This document shows positions 1 to 16,700 of a DNA stretch of 64,000 bases, piece by piece (within the stretch, counting starts at the first letter, position 1; each line of letters begins with the position of its first letter). This stretch comes from Anaeramoeba flamelloides (Eukaryota; Metamonada; Anaeramoebidae). Location of the stretch: NCBI GenBank assembly GCA_027625915.1, contig JANTQA010000008.1, forward strand, positions 2,497,001 through 2,561,000. Reading direction: 5' to 3'. Made by a program: the position numbers and the translations under genes. Below the pieces are notes generated by a model, which was given only the letters and a program-made list of their open reading frames with translations, ran no database searches and was not told the DNA's origin.

Positions 1-906
1 TGGTTCTTTAACTAAATTCTATCTCCAAGTTGAACCTTGTAATTACCCAATTGGGAACAAGAAAAAGAAAACAATAACACGAAATTTTTGAACAAGAAAA
101 AAATTTCCATTAAAAAAACCAGAGAAATTTAATTGACACACGGTCAGTTTGCCACCTTCAAAATAACTATACACTAACGCCACTGTTCTCAAACGCCTCT
201 TTGTGTAATTCAATCAAAAATATCAAAAATCTTTTTTAAGGGGGTTTTGTACAAAAAAAATCTCAAATCTTTGTTCTATTATTTCGAATGAGAAATTTGG
301 TTTAATTCATTTGGTGACTATTATTCTTTTAATGAGTATTTTATTTCTTTTAAAAATTTTTAAAAAGCATTCCATGCGCCAGGGTGATAAAATAATCGCA
401 TGATACAATATCTTCAAATCTCACCACTGGTGATATATCTTGATTTACCATGTGTCGTGTGTATTTTTAAAATACACATTATACAAAAGAAGCAAGTTTC
501 CTAGTATAAGTCTATTAGGAATTATGCTTCCTAAAAAATGAGAAATTTCGGATTTGTCCCACACGTGTGCCTTTAATCTTGACAAATAATTTATTTCGAG
601 ATTTTATTTCACTTCACAAAGGAATGCTCAACTGACTAACCCAAAACAATAATGTTTGGATCTAATAGTTCATTCAACTTTTAATTCTTTTTTTTGATGG
701 GAGAATGTTTTCAAAAAACACCAAAATTATCCAAAAAAAAAAAAAAAAAAAAGAAAAAGAAAAGGGATCTGGAATCACAAGCAAAAAGATAAAAATTTGG
801 ATTGTATCTCATTTGTTCCTAAAATTTTAGATCCTGAGGAAACCACATGGTATACCACCCAACTCTTGGTACCCCGTTAAAAGGTGTATATGCTGATTCG
901 TATATA
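1..906. other. intergenic, no gene seen
   Basis: A+T-rich sequence with no credible reading frame. It contains an A-run near 738-751 and a small palindrome, TCACCACTGGTGA, near 420-433. Nothing here suggests a gene, an RNA gene or a complete mobile element. Confidence 0.6.
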
Positions 907-1493
907 AGCTATTTCCAAAAAAGTGTGGCAAATTTATTGTAAAATATCGTTATTCAATCAAATGGTCATAAAATTATTTAAATATACAGAACCATTAACA
1001 ACCATTTATTAATTATTGGTAATAATGCAATTTGTTTGTAAGCATGATATTACATAAATAAAATATATTAAAATTTTTGATCTCCATTTTATCTGATATT
1101 TTTAAGGGTGAAAATTACTATTGATTATTTTCTTTTTGATCATAAAAAATCGTTTTCATAACTTATTTAATCTCGGAAAAATTTCCAATCAAATAAAAAG
1201 CAATATAACTGTATTTTATTATTTGAAAAAATCATTTGTACCCTTTGCCATATTTCCAACTTTATTATTGAAAAATGTTCGTACATTGTTTTCACCAAAA
1301 AAAGTGTTAATTTTTTCTCATTTTTGGGAAATATTTCAACTGACATATTTTGAAATAAATACCTTAGTCATTGATTCAATCAGTATTAATATTTAACTTA
1401 ATTTTGTATTACCAATTAACGAACATTTTCACTATCAATGGTGATTTTTTATGAAATGTAAAAAAAAAAAAGCAACTTTTTTTGGAAATACCT
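907..1493. mobile_element. MITE, family 1, copy 1 (587 bp)
   Basis: The left end AGCTATTTCCAAAAAAGTG is mirrored on the right by the reverse complement AGGTATTTCCAAAAAAAGTT, and TA dinucleotides flank both ends (905-906 and 1494-1495). Read on the minus strand, the whole element aligns along its length with 17222-17808, which is also 587 bp. TA duplications plus non-coding content are typical of Tc1/mariner-type MITEs. The 91-codon open frame inside it is not conserved as a protein and is taken as chance. Confidence 0.82.
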
Positions 1494-1980
1494 TAGAGGT
1501 ATCTGGTTTTAAAGGTTTTTCGATTTGACAAATTTTTTAAAATAAAAGTTTCTCATTTTTTGGGTTCCTTTTATTTATTTTTGTTTAGGCTAAGGATTGC
1601 TCGGAATTTATAACAAGAGAATAGTACTTTTATGGCTAACAACATATTTGTTGACTTAAAAGAATTCCGAGTCAAGAGATCTTGTTCAAATTTACAATTT
1701 TAGGATTTTTTTTTGAAAATTTGTTAATTTGAAATTTTTTGTTTGGAAAATTCAAATTCAAAACTTTACATTGAAGAGGTTGAAAAATCAAATTCCTCTT
1801 GGTGCGCTTACTTTCCACTTCATATTAAAATATTCCAGAGTTGATGGCATTGATATAAATACACTATAAAATTATCTAAAGGGCAAGTCCAGAGAAACAA
1901 GAGGTAAAAAAAAATTAGCTTTTTTAATTTTCAATTTGCCTTGTTTTGTTCGAAAATTTGGAAAAGTTTTTGGATAAATA
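1494..1980. other. intergenic, no gene seen
   Basis: A+T-rich spacer between two MITEs. An inverted pair built on CTCGGAATT and AATTCCGAG lies at about 1598-1668. No open frame or RNA gene is visible. Confidence 0.5.
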
Positions 1981-2375
1981 CTGTTAATTGAAAAATAAAA
2001 AGATCAAAATTTTCATTCATCTTTCCAAAAAATACACACCTCTCAAGAATTAATACAAATCATTAAAGTTTCCAATTCTAAAAATGACAATGAATAATTT
2101 AAACTGGTTGATCGAATTTAAAATTGAAATACTGGTATATGGATTCAAAATGGGAATAATTTTTAACTTATTTTTCAATTTCATTTTTCAAATAGAGCAA
2201 CAAATTACAACCAACTTCTTTTAAAACCCACTTTGTAAATGGAAAATGAAAAATATGTAAAATAAAGTGAAAATTTTTCCCCATTTAGAATTCAAACACC
2301 AGTATAACTAATTATAAAATCTTTTTTTGGAAAGCTGAATGAAAAATTTGTTTTCCTTTATTTTACAACAAATAG
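1981..2375. mobile_element. MITE, family 3, copy 1 (about 395 bp)
   Basis: The ends read CTGTTAATTGAAAAATAAA and, reverse complemented, CTATTTGTTGTAAAATAAA, flanked by TA (1979-1980 and 2376-2377). The inverted similarity continues inward through TTTTCATTCATCTTTCC and its partner TTTTCATTCAGCTTTCC. Related copies lie at 34322-34540 and about 59076-59297. It is non-coding. Confidence 0.7.
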
Positions 2376-2464
2376 TAAATGATTTTTTTTCATTTTTATT
2401 AAAAACCAAAAAATCCTTCAAATTTTCATTATTTTGTATTTTCATTAATTGATTAACTTTAAAT

Positions 2465-2497
<33 letters not shown>

Positions 2498-5393
2498 ATT
2501 AACAAAAGTGTATTCCAACCACCAGGGGACATAAAACACGAATATTCTTAAAGTCTGTTTAATTTATTTTAATTCATGTTTTAGAAAAATTTGATTTCTT
2601 TTTTTTTATTTTTATTGATTTTGAAACATTTTTTTTTCAAAATTCCAAAAAAATCCAATTTTTTCATTTTCTCTGTTTGGTCCACTTGAAATCAAAATTT
2701 TTTCTTCCAAAAAACAATTAAATCCTCTTTATATATATATATATATCTTTCTTCAAAAACAAAAAATTATTGGTTAGAATTGGTGTCCGTTTTGGAACTA
2801 ATTTTTGGAAATTAGGCCAGAAAATATTTTTTTTTTTTATTATTTGTTATAAGTTAAAAAAAATGTTTAGTCTAATAAAATGTAGTTACCGAAATAGGGT
2901 AATGTACAATCAATAATTTTATTTTATTTATTTCTAGATAATTAATTTGCAAAAAAAAACAATTTTGCTCGATTTTTAGTATATTCTTAGTCTCAATATG
3001 TTGGGTACATTTTCTCCTTATTTACAAATTATGAATTTTGATTATTTGTTTAATAATTTAAAAGTTTGTTTTTATAAAAAAATCTATTAAAAAAAAGTTT
3101 TTCCAAAATTTATTTACATCAATTATGATAAAATATCAATTTACATATATTAGTTAGTGGAATGTTAAAGTTTAGAATTGATTTTGTATTTGTAATTTTA
3201 TTTTTTTTTTTAAATGAAGTATCTAAAGTTCATTTAATTTTCAATTTTCCACATCCCAAATAAATGACTTGTTCTGAAGGATCCAAAAAAAAAAAAAAAA
3301 AATAGTTTCATCACAACTGAACCCAATCACAAAACCACAAACAAAATAACAACTTTTGAACACAAACAGTTTACCAAACCAACATTAAACAAAATCAATT
3401 GATATTCAAAAAAAAAAAAAAAGAAAAAAAAAGAAAATGTGTACACTAAAACAAAATAGAGAGCAAGCCAAACTAAAATCCAAAAAATTTGTGAGTGACA
3501 AAAGGTGGTATCATAAAATCCAAAAGAAAAACAAGATACATCCAAAAAAAATTCACAAAACAAAATATTTTTGAAAAAAAATCTTTGCAAGTGATTCAAT
3601 AACGGGGGGTTTCAACAATCTTTTATTCACATTAAAAAAAAGTAGATTAAGTCAAAAGAAGATGTTGTGAAAATTAATTCCAATTTGGAATTTAAAAAAA
3701 AAAAAGAATTACAAAAAATTTTGATTTAGAAAAAAGTACTTCAACAATTCGAAAAATAACCACCAATTGGAATAAGTTTTGAACATTATCTAATGAGACC
3801 TATGACATTATTCTAAATATTGGAAAAAACACCTTTCTATGAAAAATATATTTGTTTTTATTGTATAAGTGAGATTCTACCAAAACTTACTGATTGAATG
3901 CTCACTAAAAAATAATTCTTATACAAATATCTTTTGTTTGATCTTCATCAATGTGAAAAAATACTATAATCAGATATTTTATTTCAACCGAAAAACCCTT
4001 GTTTCATTTTCCATTTTATTCTCCTCTTGTACCCTCTATTTTGATCTTTCAAAAGGAAATTTTTTTGATAATTTTTCATTTTTTTTAATAAATATTTCAT
4101 AGAGAAAAAAAATATCTATCAGTTTATTTACTCACTTACTCTAATATTGAAAAATTATGAAGAACAAACAAAATAATTTATAATCTTTTTTTTTTTTTTT
4201 GAAAAGTTTGACAAATCAAAACTAAATTTTTTAGGAATTTATAAAGTAATCATTTTTTTTTTAATTTTTTGAACAATTTGAACTGGTTCACCTGAAGTAT
4301 TACATCATTTACTTTGATAACCATTCTTATTTAAAAGATGATAATGATTTTTTAATCCTTTTCAGTGGAAAAACAAATTATTTTCTTCTTATGTTTATCT
4401 GTTGAGGTATCTCTGTGCTTAGTTTATGTGATAATGGTACGATATAAAAATTATTTAAAACAAATCAATAAAAAAGATTTCTGAAAGATTTAATAGAGTT
4501 ATTTCAAAAATAAATTTAATTCTGTTTATAGCATATATATAGCATAAAAACCATTTCAAATATTAGAATATAAACTATATTTCAAAATCTTTGGCACATT
4601 AAAAATCAAATTTTGAAAATAAATATTTTTATAAATTGAAGTTATCAATTATAATAAAAAAATTACTATTTTAATATTCAGTTCTAAACACTAGAAATAT
4701 TTGTTTTTCATCTAAAAATAAAATAAAAGAAACAGTTAAAAAAAATTGGGCCATTTATTATGAAATTTAGTTTACATTCTTTTTTTTTTTTCATTAGATA
4801 TTAACATTTAAATTTTTAAGGATTTTTCGAGAAACAAAAGAAAAGGTTTTAAATTTAAAAATAAACCTAGAAATCAAGTGTATTTTTCATTTTATTCCCA
4901 AAGTGATTAAATAACAAGAAAGAAGTTTTCGAAATGAAAAAAATCGCTTTATGTTAATTTTTTTGAAATGTCTATTACAGATTTTATTTTTATTAATGTA
5001 TTGAAATTTTTAAAGAATATCTTTTAATATCAAAATATAAATACATCATTTTTAATGATGACAAGTTTAAGTGTTTATAACCCCATTGATTACAATACCA
5101 ATTGATTTAATACTAAAGTAAATGTTCATTTTCTATTCAAACTTGTTTAATCGCTATTTTTTTTTTTTTTTTTGATAAACAAGTAAAGAAAATCGATAAT
5201 CAACAATATGAGAATTTTAATAAAAATTTAATAAAGAAATTAATAAATTATCTTTTCACAATTTTCTGTTTATCACAAAGAGTTAAATAAAACATAAAAA
5301 GTTCATCACAAGGTCAAAAGGAAAAATTATATCATCATAATTTGACGATTCCTTATTGAACTTTTGAGCTAAAATTAAATTTTTAAAAATTAG
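2376..5393. other. long intergenic region, no gene recognised
   Basis: About 3 kb of very A+T-rich sequence. It holds a T-run at about 2468-2496, a TA microsatellite at about 2731-2746, and A-runs around 3285 and 3409. The short open frames here (for example 3327-3599 minus and 3869-4102 plus) are low-complexity Phe/Leu-rich translations with no recognisable domain. The missing 5' exon of the coiled-coil gene that follows probably lies in this stretch, but I could not identify it. Confidence 0.5.
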
Positions 5394-5427
5394 AATTTAA
5401 CTGTATTTAATATTCAAATATTTAATA

Positions 5428-9254
<3,827 letters not shown>

Positions 9255-10127
9255 TCCATCAGAAACCTACAGATTTGATTCATAATATTAATTATTATTA
9301 TTATTATTATTATTATTATTTAAACAATAGAGATATTATAATCAAACGAAATTTAGTTGTAATTCACCATTCCAATTTTAAAATATCTTTTCTCCATATC
9401 ACAATATCGTTTTCGTTTTAAATGCAGAATGGGCAAATGTGTCGATTTTATAGTTTTGATTTACTTTAGTAATCTTTAATGTAAATATATTTTTATTTTC
9501 AAATAATATCAATGATTTTATTTTGGATTTTTTATCTTATTAATTTTCTTATACATTAAAAAATGCTTATTGTTATTATTTTTTAAATAACATAATTAAC
9601 AAATGTGTATGTTATTTTTTATTTATTTGATAAATATTTGAGAATTTTTTTGAATTTTCATCCTATTTTTTTCTTCTTATTATTGAATTTTTTTTTTTTT
9701 TTTTTTTTGGGAATAATTTATTTGAAAACAAATATTGTTTTGTTATTTTCTTTAAATGTGAAATCATAATAAGCGAAACTTTAATAACCCAGAGATTATT
9801 TCTACAAATTATTTTCATAAAATATTTGTAATATATTGAAATTCCAATTAGATTTTGATAAAATGACAACAGAACTAATCAGTCTTTGGTTTTATATGTT
9901 AATGATTATTGAGTTAATCTTTGAAATTAAAAAATTAAAAAAACGTTACTTTTGGAAGTTCTAAAGATGAATTATTAAATACTGAAAAACTATTAATTTG
10001 GTGTTTCTATTTTTAGATTGGGAAAAGGAATTAAAAAAAAAATTTCAAAAAATGATAATTTTTAATTCCGATCATTATTAAAAAATGTAATAAGAATTTA
10101 ATTTGTAAGAAGATTTCTAATATAGTA
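9255..10127. other. intergenic, 3' flank of the coiled-coil gene
   Basis: Contains an ATT microsatellite (about 9290-9320) just after the stop codon and a T-run at about 9690-9708. No gene is visible. Confidence 0.55.
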
Positions 10128-10620
10128 AGGAAAAAAATGCTGTTCATAAAAAAAATCCTTGAAAAGATTTTTAATTGTGAATATTAGAGAAATTTGTTGT
10201 GTGATTTCTTTTATTTTCAATCAAATCCTTTTTTGAAATAACCCAATTTTTTATGAGAATATAATAAACCTACCTAAAGTTCATTAAAGTATGGTATCTA
10301 TATAATATTGAGGTAATTATTTGATAGCCAAAGTAGATCAACTTTTTTTGAAAAACCAATTGAGTTTTATTGAGGTTTATAAAGAGTTCAGGAAAGGATA
10401 ATTTTTTTTCTTGTTTTTTGATTGATTGAATGGTGTTTTGAACCAGTGTAGTTTCATTAATTATCATTCTAATCAGTGGGTGATTTATAATTTTAAAAAG
10501 TATGATTCTTAAAAAAAGGGATTCAATTTTAGAGAAAAAGAAATGACACATCAATTAACCTAATATTCACAATTAAAAATCTGCTCAGGTATTTTTTTAC
10601 GGTTATGTTATTTTTTTCAC
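10128..10620. mobile_element. MITE with long inverted repeats, family 4 (about 493 bp)
   Basis: The two ends are imperfect inverted repeats over roughly 100-150 bp. Left AGGAAAAAAAT pairs with right ATTTTTTTCAC, and the strongest arm, GATTTTTAATTGTGAATATT, is present at 10166-10185 and inverted at about 10562-10581. TA flanks both ends (10126-10127 and 10621-10622). The 94-codon minus-strand frame inside spans the whole interior and resembles no protein. No second copy was noticed in this window. Confidence 0.65.
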
Positions 10621-10794
10621 TACTTTAGATTTTTTAGAGCAATTTGAGCAATGTAGAACAAATATTGTTTACACCCAATTACAACACACTTTGATATTAG
10701 AGAAATCTATGGTAACACTAATCCCTTAATATTGGTACTATTTCTATGATTTGATTATTTGTTTTCATTTTTTAAATAATTTTTTTTTATTAAA

Positions 10795-13700
10795 ATGACT
10801 TTTTTGCTTGAAGGAATAACTGAATTAGACGAATCACTCTCAAGTGATTTTTTTAATCCAGTTTTTAATGAACTAACTGACTTCGATGAGCTAACTCCTT
10901 CAGAATGTTACGAGTTATTAAAAGAAACCTACAAAAGTAAGATCTTGTCTTTTTAGATCCTTTTTTCTCAAAAGATATAAAGAACAAGAGAACGAAAAAT
11001 GAAAAATGAAAAAAGAAAAAAGAAAAAAGAAAAAGAATATGAAAAATAAATGAAAATTGAATCCCTTATTGCTTCTTTTTTTTTTTTACAATAGATCACC
11101 AAGAAGATCTGGACAAAATCTTAAAATTAATCTCGATTGTCTTAAAATCGCCAACTCTTGAGCATTGCAACTTTTGTTCAAAAATTATTTATAATTTCTG
11201 GGGAAAGGATTCAAATAAAGAGCCACTGCATATCAAAAAGATCTATTTAAATTCATTTTTACAAAGTTTAATCATTTTGTTGGAAACGATCCCAAGACAG
11301 CATCTGTCTGCAGTATTAGATTCGATATTTAATCTTACAAAAAATTTAGGTGAATTGCCAAGCTCGTTACAAACAAAAACGATCAACAAAGAAATTGTCA
11401 AGTCGAAGCGATTTCTTGGTTTGTTAATTAGACTTTCAAAACAAGAAAAAATTACAATCGCGCTGAAAAAAAGTATTGCAATTTTACATAACCTCTCTGA
11501 ATTAGGTAATTTGTTTTTTTAAATTCTTGCCTTATTTTAACAACTTTTGGATTTTGTTATCTTTTGCTGACAGGCGTGCAGTTTCAGAACTATTTTTCGA
11601 TGTCAAAAATATATTTGCAAAGGATCCATGGAATTAAATTTAATCGTCCATCTCTTGCATGGGATCAATTAAAAAATTCCCCTGATTATGAAACGAAACA
11701 GTTGTAAGAAATACAAACGTTAATTACGAGTCTGATAATCGATATTTTCACTTTTTTTTTTCTTTTACAGACACAGCCCTACAGCTGTTCCAACGCTACC
11801 TTAAATATATATCTAAGATACACAGATAGGTTGTCTCTTTTAAAATTGTCATTTATGAAATAGAGAATTCAATTTTTATTCTATAATCATTAGATAAAAT
11901 TACGATTTCTTTTGCATCATAATAGAAATTTTTTTTTTGAATAAATGATAAAAAAATTGATTTTTCAAAAAAGAAATCACCAAAATCAAAAACGCGAAAC
12001 AAAATTAAAATTTCAGTTTCTTTTCCAGCAAGTCACAGAAATCGCAAAAATAACAGAAACTTCAAAGTCTTTTCTATCACTGACTTGAATTTTTTAAAAA
12101 TTTTGAAATTTTCTTCCAATTTTTTCGAATATTTATTTTTTTTTTTGATGATAAACTTTCATAATCATTTTTTAGTTTATAATACAGGATAAAATTTTAT
12201 AATGAACCTTTTCACCAGAAGATGCCGATATTTGAACCAGCCCAACTCTTATAAAAATAATCATATAATCCACGTTTTAACAGGAATTGCAGTATTGGAA
12301 GCAAAAATAAATTTTTCTGACAAAAGTAACAAATAAATCCAAACGAAAAGAACAATTCAAAAATTAGAACGAAAATTAAAATTGCAATATCATTTTAAAA
12401 AATGGAAATTTCATTTTTTGTATTTCAAAAGTTTAGGAATAATTTCAGATAAATACACAACAAAAAGAAAAAAATAAAATTGTGTGAGCAGGACCACGGA
12501 CTTTTAACAAAAATTGGTTTAAATATGATAAAAAATCATTTAATTTTGAAACAAAAAATGTATTATTTTTATACATATACCCATTGTGTATGCAGTAAAT
12601 TGGATTTTTTTCAAATTTTTTTTTGAATTGAAAAAGTTTTTATGAAGTAGAAGATGCATTTCTTTTGTTCAGTTTCTTAAACTCTTTCGTTGAAATTTTC
12701 AACAACAACAACAAAGTAAATTGAGATCTTTCATTTGTTTTATTTTTAAATTGGTCATAATTAAAATTAAAAAAAAATTATATTAAAAAAAATACTTTTA
12801 AAAAGAGATAATTTTGCCCTTATGGGGTACAATGCTATTAGATTATGGGGTATGTTGTTTGTGACAATTTTTTGGGTGGATATGACCAATTCACAATTCA
12901 TGATCATTAAAAAATTTTTTCAAAACAAAAACAAATATTTGCTAATTTTACACTTTTTGATAACTTCAATTATAATAAACACGATTCATTAAGAATAGAT
13001 CTTTGATTAAAAAATATTTTGAAAAGATATTTAACAATTTAAGTTGAAAAATCCAATTTTCCAGTTTCTATTTTTTTTCAATTTAATAGTAAAAAATTTG
13101 AATATTTTTTTTCTACACAGTTAAGAGGTTATTTTATTATATTTTTTTAACGTATTTTAAATATAATCAATATCTTTCAAATAGGGAATCAATTATTTGG
13201 ACTATTAAAGAATTATTTGTTCTTTTAAATTGGAAAAAATATATATTTTTTTTTGATTTTTCCGTTAGGTTTTCCAGAATTTAAAAGAATAGAGTAAAAT
13301 CATAGATTTTTCTTAATTCTTTTGAATTCTGGAAAACCTAGGACACTTTCCGTTAGGTTTTTTTTAATTTTTGAAATGAACAGAAAATTTAAGAATTTTT
13401 CAGTTTATTCCAAAAAGTAAAAAAAAACCTAGGACACTTTCCGTTAGGTTTTCAGGATTCAAAAGAATTCAGTAAAATCTATGGATTTTTACTCAATTCT
13501 TTTAAATTCTGCAAAACCTATGACACCGAATATGTATCATCAGTTATTTTTATTTTTCATGTTTGAGTTTTTTAGATGGATAGAGTGTTTTCAAAACTAA
13601 AAGTTATTATCTATTCAAGTAAATATCCTAAAGTCGAATTTAACTAAAATTCATTGTCAAATCCATTTAAAAAATTTTACCCTAAAAGAGACCTTTTTCC

Positions 13701-16700
13701 TCGACTAGAGACTTTTAAAAATCGTAGTACTACTAACAACAATAAATACAACAGCATCAAGGTTTTTAAGGACTAAGGTATGTTGGTTATATTTAGAATA
13801 AACTCGATTAACGGGATGAAATGGTAAATTGAAGTAATAGTTTTTTCGAACTGGAAATTTTTAATTTTATTTTTTCATACTGGTGTTGGTCACCTTCTCG
13901 TGAAAATGATAATTCATTTTAAAAAACACTACATAGTCTCAATTTTCTTAAAGTTAATTTGGAGTTTCAAAGATTGTTTTTTTTCTTCGAATTAACTACC
14001 TTTATTAATAAAAAAAAGATAACGAAAAGAAAAAAAAACAAAAAAATAAAAAAAAAGAAAAAAATTTGATTAAATTAGAAAAAATGATCAGATCTAAAAA
14101 TCGGAATTTTATTTTGGGAAGAATATTGGATAAAAATAATAGAATTTATTTTATTTCGTAAATTAAAGTGGGTATTTATGACTAAAAAGTGGGGATATAT
14201 AATATTATATGTTTTTCTATATGTGTGTATGTGTGTGTTATACTAATTTAAATCATGGTTTCCTTTCCTTTTCTTTTTCCGGAATAAGATATAAACTATT
14301 CGTAATTCTTGTTCTTAATTTGAAATCAAACCTTCTTTTTTGTATTTAAGGTTTTTTTTGAAACTGAAAAAAATGAAATTTTCAAATTTTGAACATCACA
14401 GAAAACAGTTTTTTTCAACAAAGTATTTTTGAAAAGTATAAAATTAGATAATATTACAAAAATAGCAAAGATTTGGTAATGTTAATCCATAAAATTTTAG
14501 ATTGTTCAGAAAAAGAAAAAGAAGTCAAATCCAACAATTTTTTTTGAGTGTTTGTGATTTTTTTAAACTTGGTGGTTATGTTTTTTTCAAAAATGATGTG
14601 GGCTCTTTGGACTTTTTTCTAAAAAATTCATTTTTCATTTTTATTTTTATTTGTAATAACCTCGTTTTATTAGGTACCAAAGAAAATAAGAACAAAATAA
14701 TTTTAAATAAGACTTTGGATGAATTATATGATCCAATTTTTCAAAATGATCAAATTTTCACATCACCTTTTCGATAAGAGAGAAAATAAACAAGTTTTTT
14801 ATTTAAAAAAATTCAAATTTGTGTTTGATTGGAAATTATGTTCATCAAAAAATTAAAAACAGTTTTTTGGGTAAAATTAGAAAATAAAAAAAAAAATTAG
14901 AAAATTAGAAATCAAACTGTCACCAAAGAAAGTAATGTGGATATAAATAAATTATAATTACGGGGGTTAACCAAAATAAAAAAAAAAAAACTGTTTACTT
15001 GTCAATCTACAGAAAGCTAATTTGTTTTTTTTTTTCCTTTGTTTTCTTGATTTTTTAAAGCCAAGCTAATCAATATATCAGAGGCTTTAACATAATATAT
15101 CGAAGTAGTATTGTTATTTAAAAACTTATATTGAAAAACTATGGATCAACAAAACCCCTTAATGAAATAAAATAATAAAAATAAATAATTTTAAAAACAT
15201 ATTATTCAAATTATTAATCATCTTTCTATTAATAATCAAAATAGAGGAAAATCATCCAATCTTGGTCAATAATATTATTCCACTTTTATTTGAATTAATG
15301 GAATATTCTTCAAAAAGAATTAAAAGATATGCTGTTATCGCAATCTATAATATTTCAACGACGCAATATAAATCACAATATTTAATTTCCGAAACTGAGA
15401 AATTGCTATCAATTACAAAAAAAAAGGATCCAACAATTGAATATTATGTACGTGCAACATTATCAAATATTAGTAATTCAAAAAAGGTGCAAAACATTCT
15501 TTTAGAAAATAAAAATATACTAAAATTATTAAAAGGAAAAGAAATTAAAAATAATAAAAAAAAACCAAAATCTCGGAATAAAAATATACTATCAATTCTT
15601 AAAATTTTAAAAAATTTGTCAAAACAAAGTAATTTTTTTTCAAAAAACAAATAAATAAATTTAATAAAAATATTTAATATTTCTTTTTTTTTTTATTAAA
15701 CAATTAATTAAATATATATAAATACCTTTTCGCCATTTTGTACACATTAATTCTAAATTTTTTAATAATTATAATTAATTTTTTTTATTTACAAAAAAAT
15801 AGATAATTATAATTATTTTTATTTATTATAAAAAAATTAATAATAATATTAAAAATTTAGAATAAATATTTACAAAATTATGAAAATGTATTTTACTTTA
15901 TTGAAAAACACTTTTAAAAAAATATTTAGCTAAAGGACAGGAAATATTAATTTCAATAAATATTGTTGAATTTATATTTGAATTTCTGAAAAATGATAAT
16001 TATGAAATTCAAAAACACTCAATTCAATTATGCGGACAACTTGTTAATAATAACACTACAATCGCTTTGGAATTATTTAATAACAACATAGTAACAACTT
16101 TAATGGAAATGTTAAAGCCCAGTCAAGAATCATTAATAAAACAAGAAATTTTGATTGTCTTAACACATTTTGCAAAACAACGTAATTAATCCCATTTTTT
16201 TATTTTATTGTGATATAAATTATGAATAAATTTGAAAGGATTAGACAAATAGATAAAATATCATCTATTTCTTTCAAAGTAATTTTTTTTTTTTTTAAAT
16301 TTCTTAAATTAAAAAAAAAAAATGAGAGCAACTATTGTACTCTACACAACTCCGCTGCACTTGTCCAAAAAAAAAAAAAAATTTAAAACATCAATTATTT
16401 TTGATAATTATTTATTAAGTAATGGATATGTACTAAATAGAAAAATACACATCAGAGAAGAGTTGATATACGTATTAACGAAACCTAACAAAACTAAATA
16501 TTTTCTTAAAAATTGAAAAACTCAAATTCTTAGGGCCAAATTGAGAAAAATAAGAATTTTGGTTTTGATCTCCTAATGGCATTTGAATAATAAATAGGAA
16601 AAAATTTACACTTCCTTTTCCATACTTGACTTTCCAAATCAACAGAAAAGTCTGGAAAGTATACGAACTCATTGAAAAAAAAAAGGGTGTTCATTTTGAT

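Noticed and set aside
1121-1396. 91-codon frame MIIFFLIIKNRF...
   Set aside because: It is entirely inside a MITE and not preserved as a protein in the other copy.
3327-3599. 90-codon Phe-rich minus-strand frame
   Set aside because: It is a low-complexity translation of T-runs with no start context and no domain.
14502-14777. 91-codon frame after an AG acceptor-like site, ending in LDELYDPIFQNDQIFTSPF
   Set aside because: It lies within the long armadillo intron, has no start supported by context and no usable donor, and does not continue the armadillo repeats. It could be an orphan exon, but the support is too weak.
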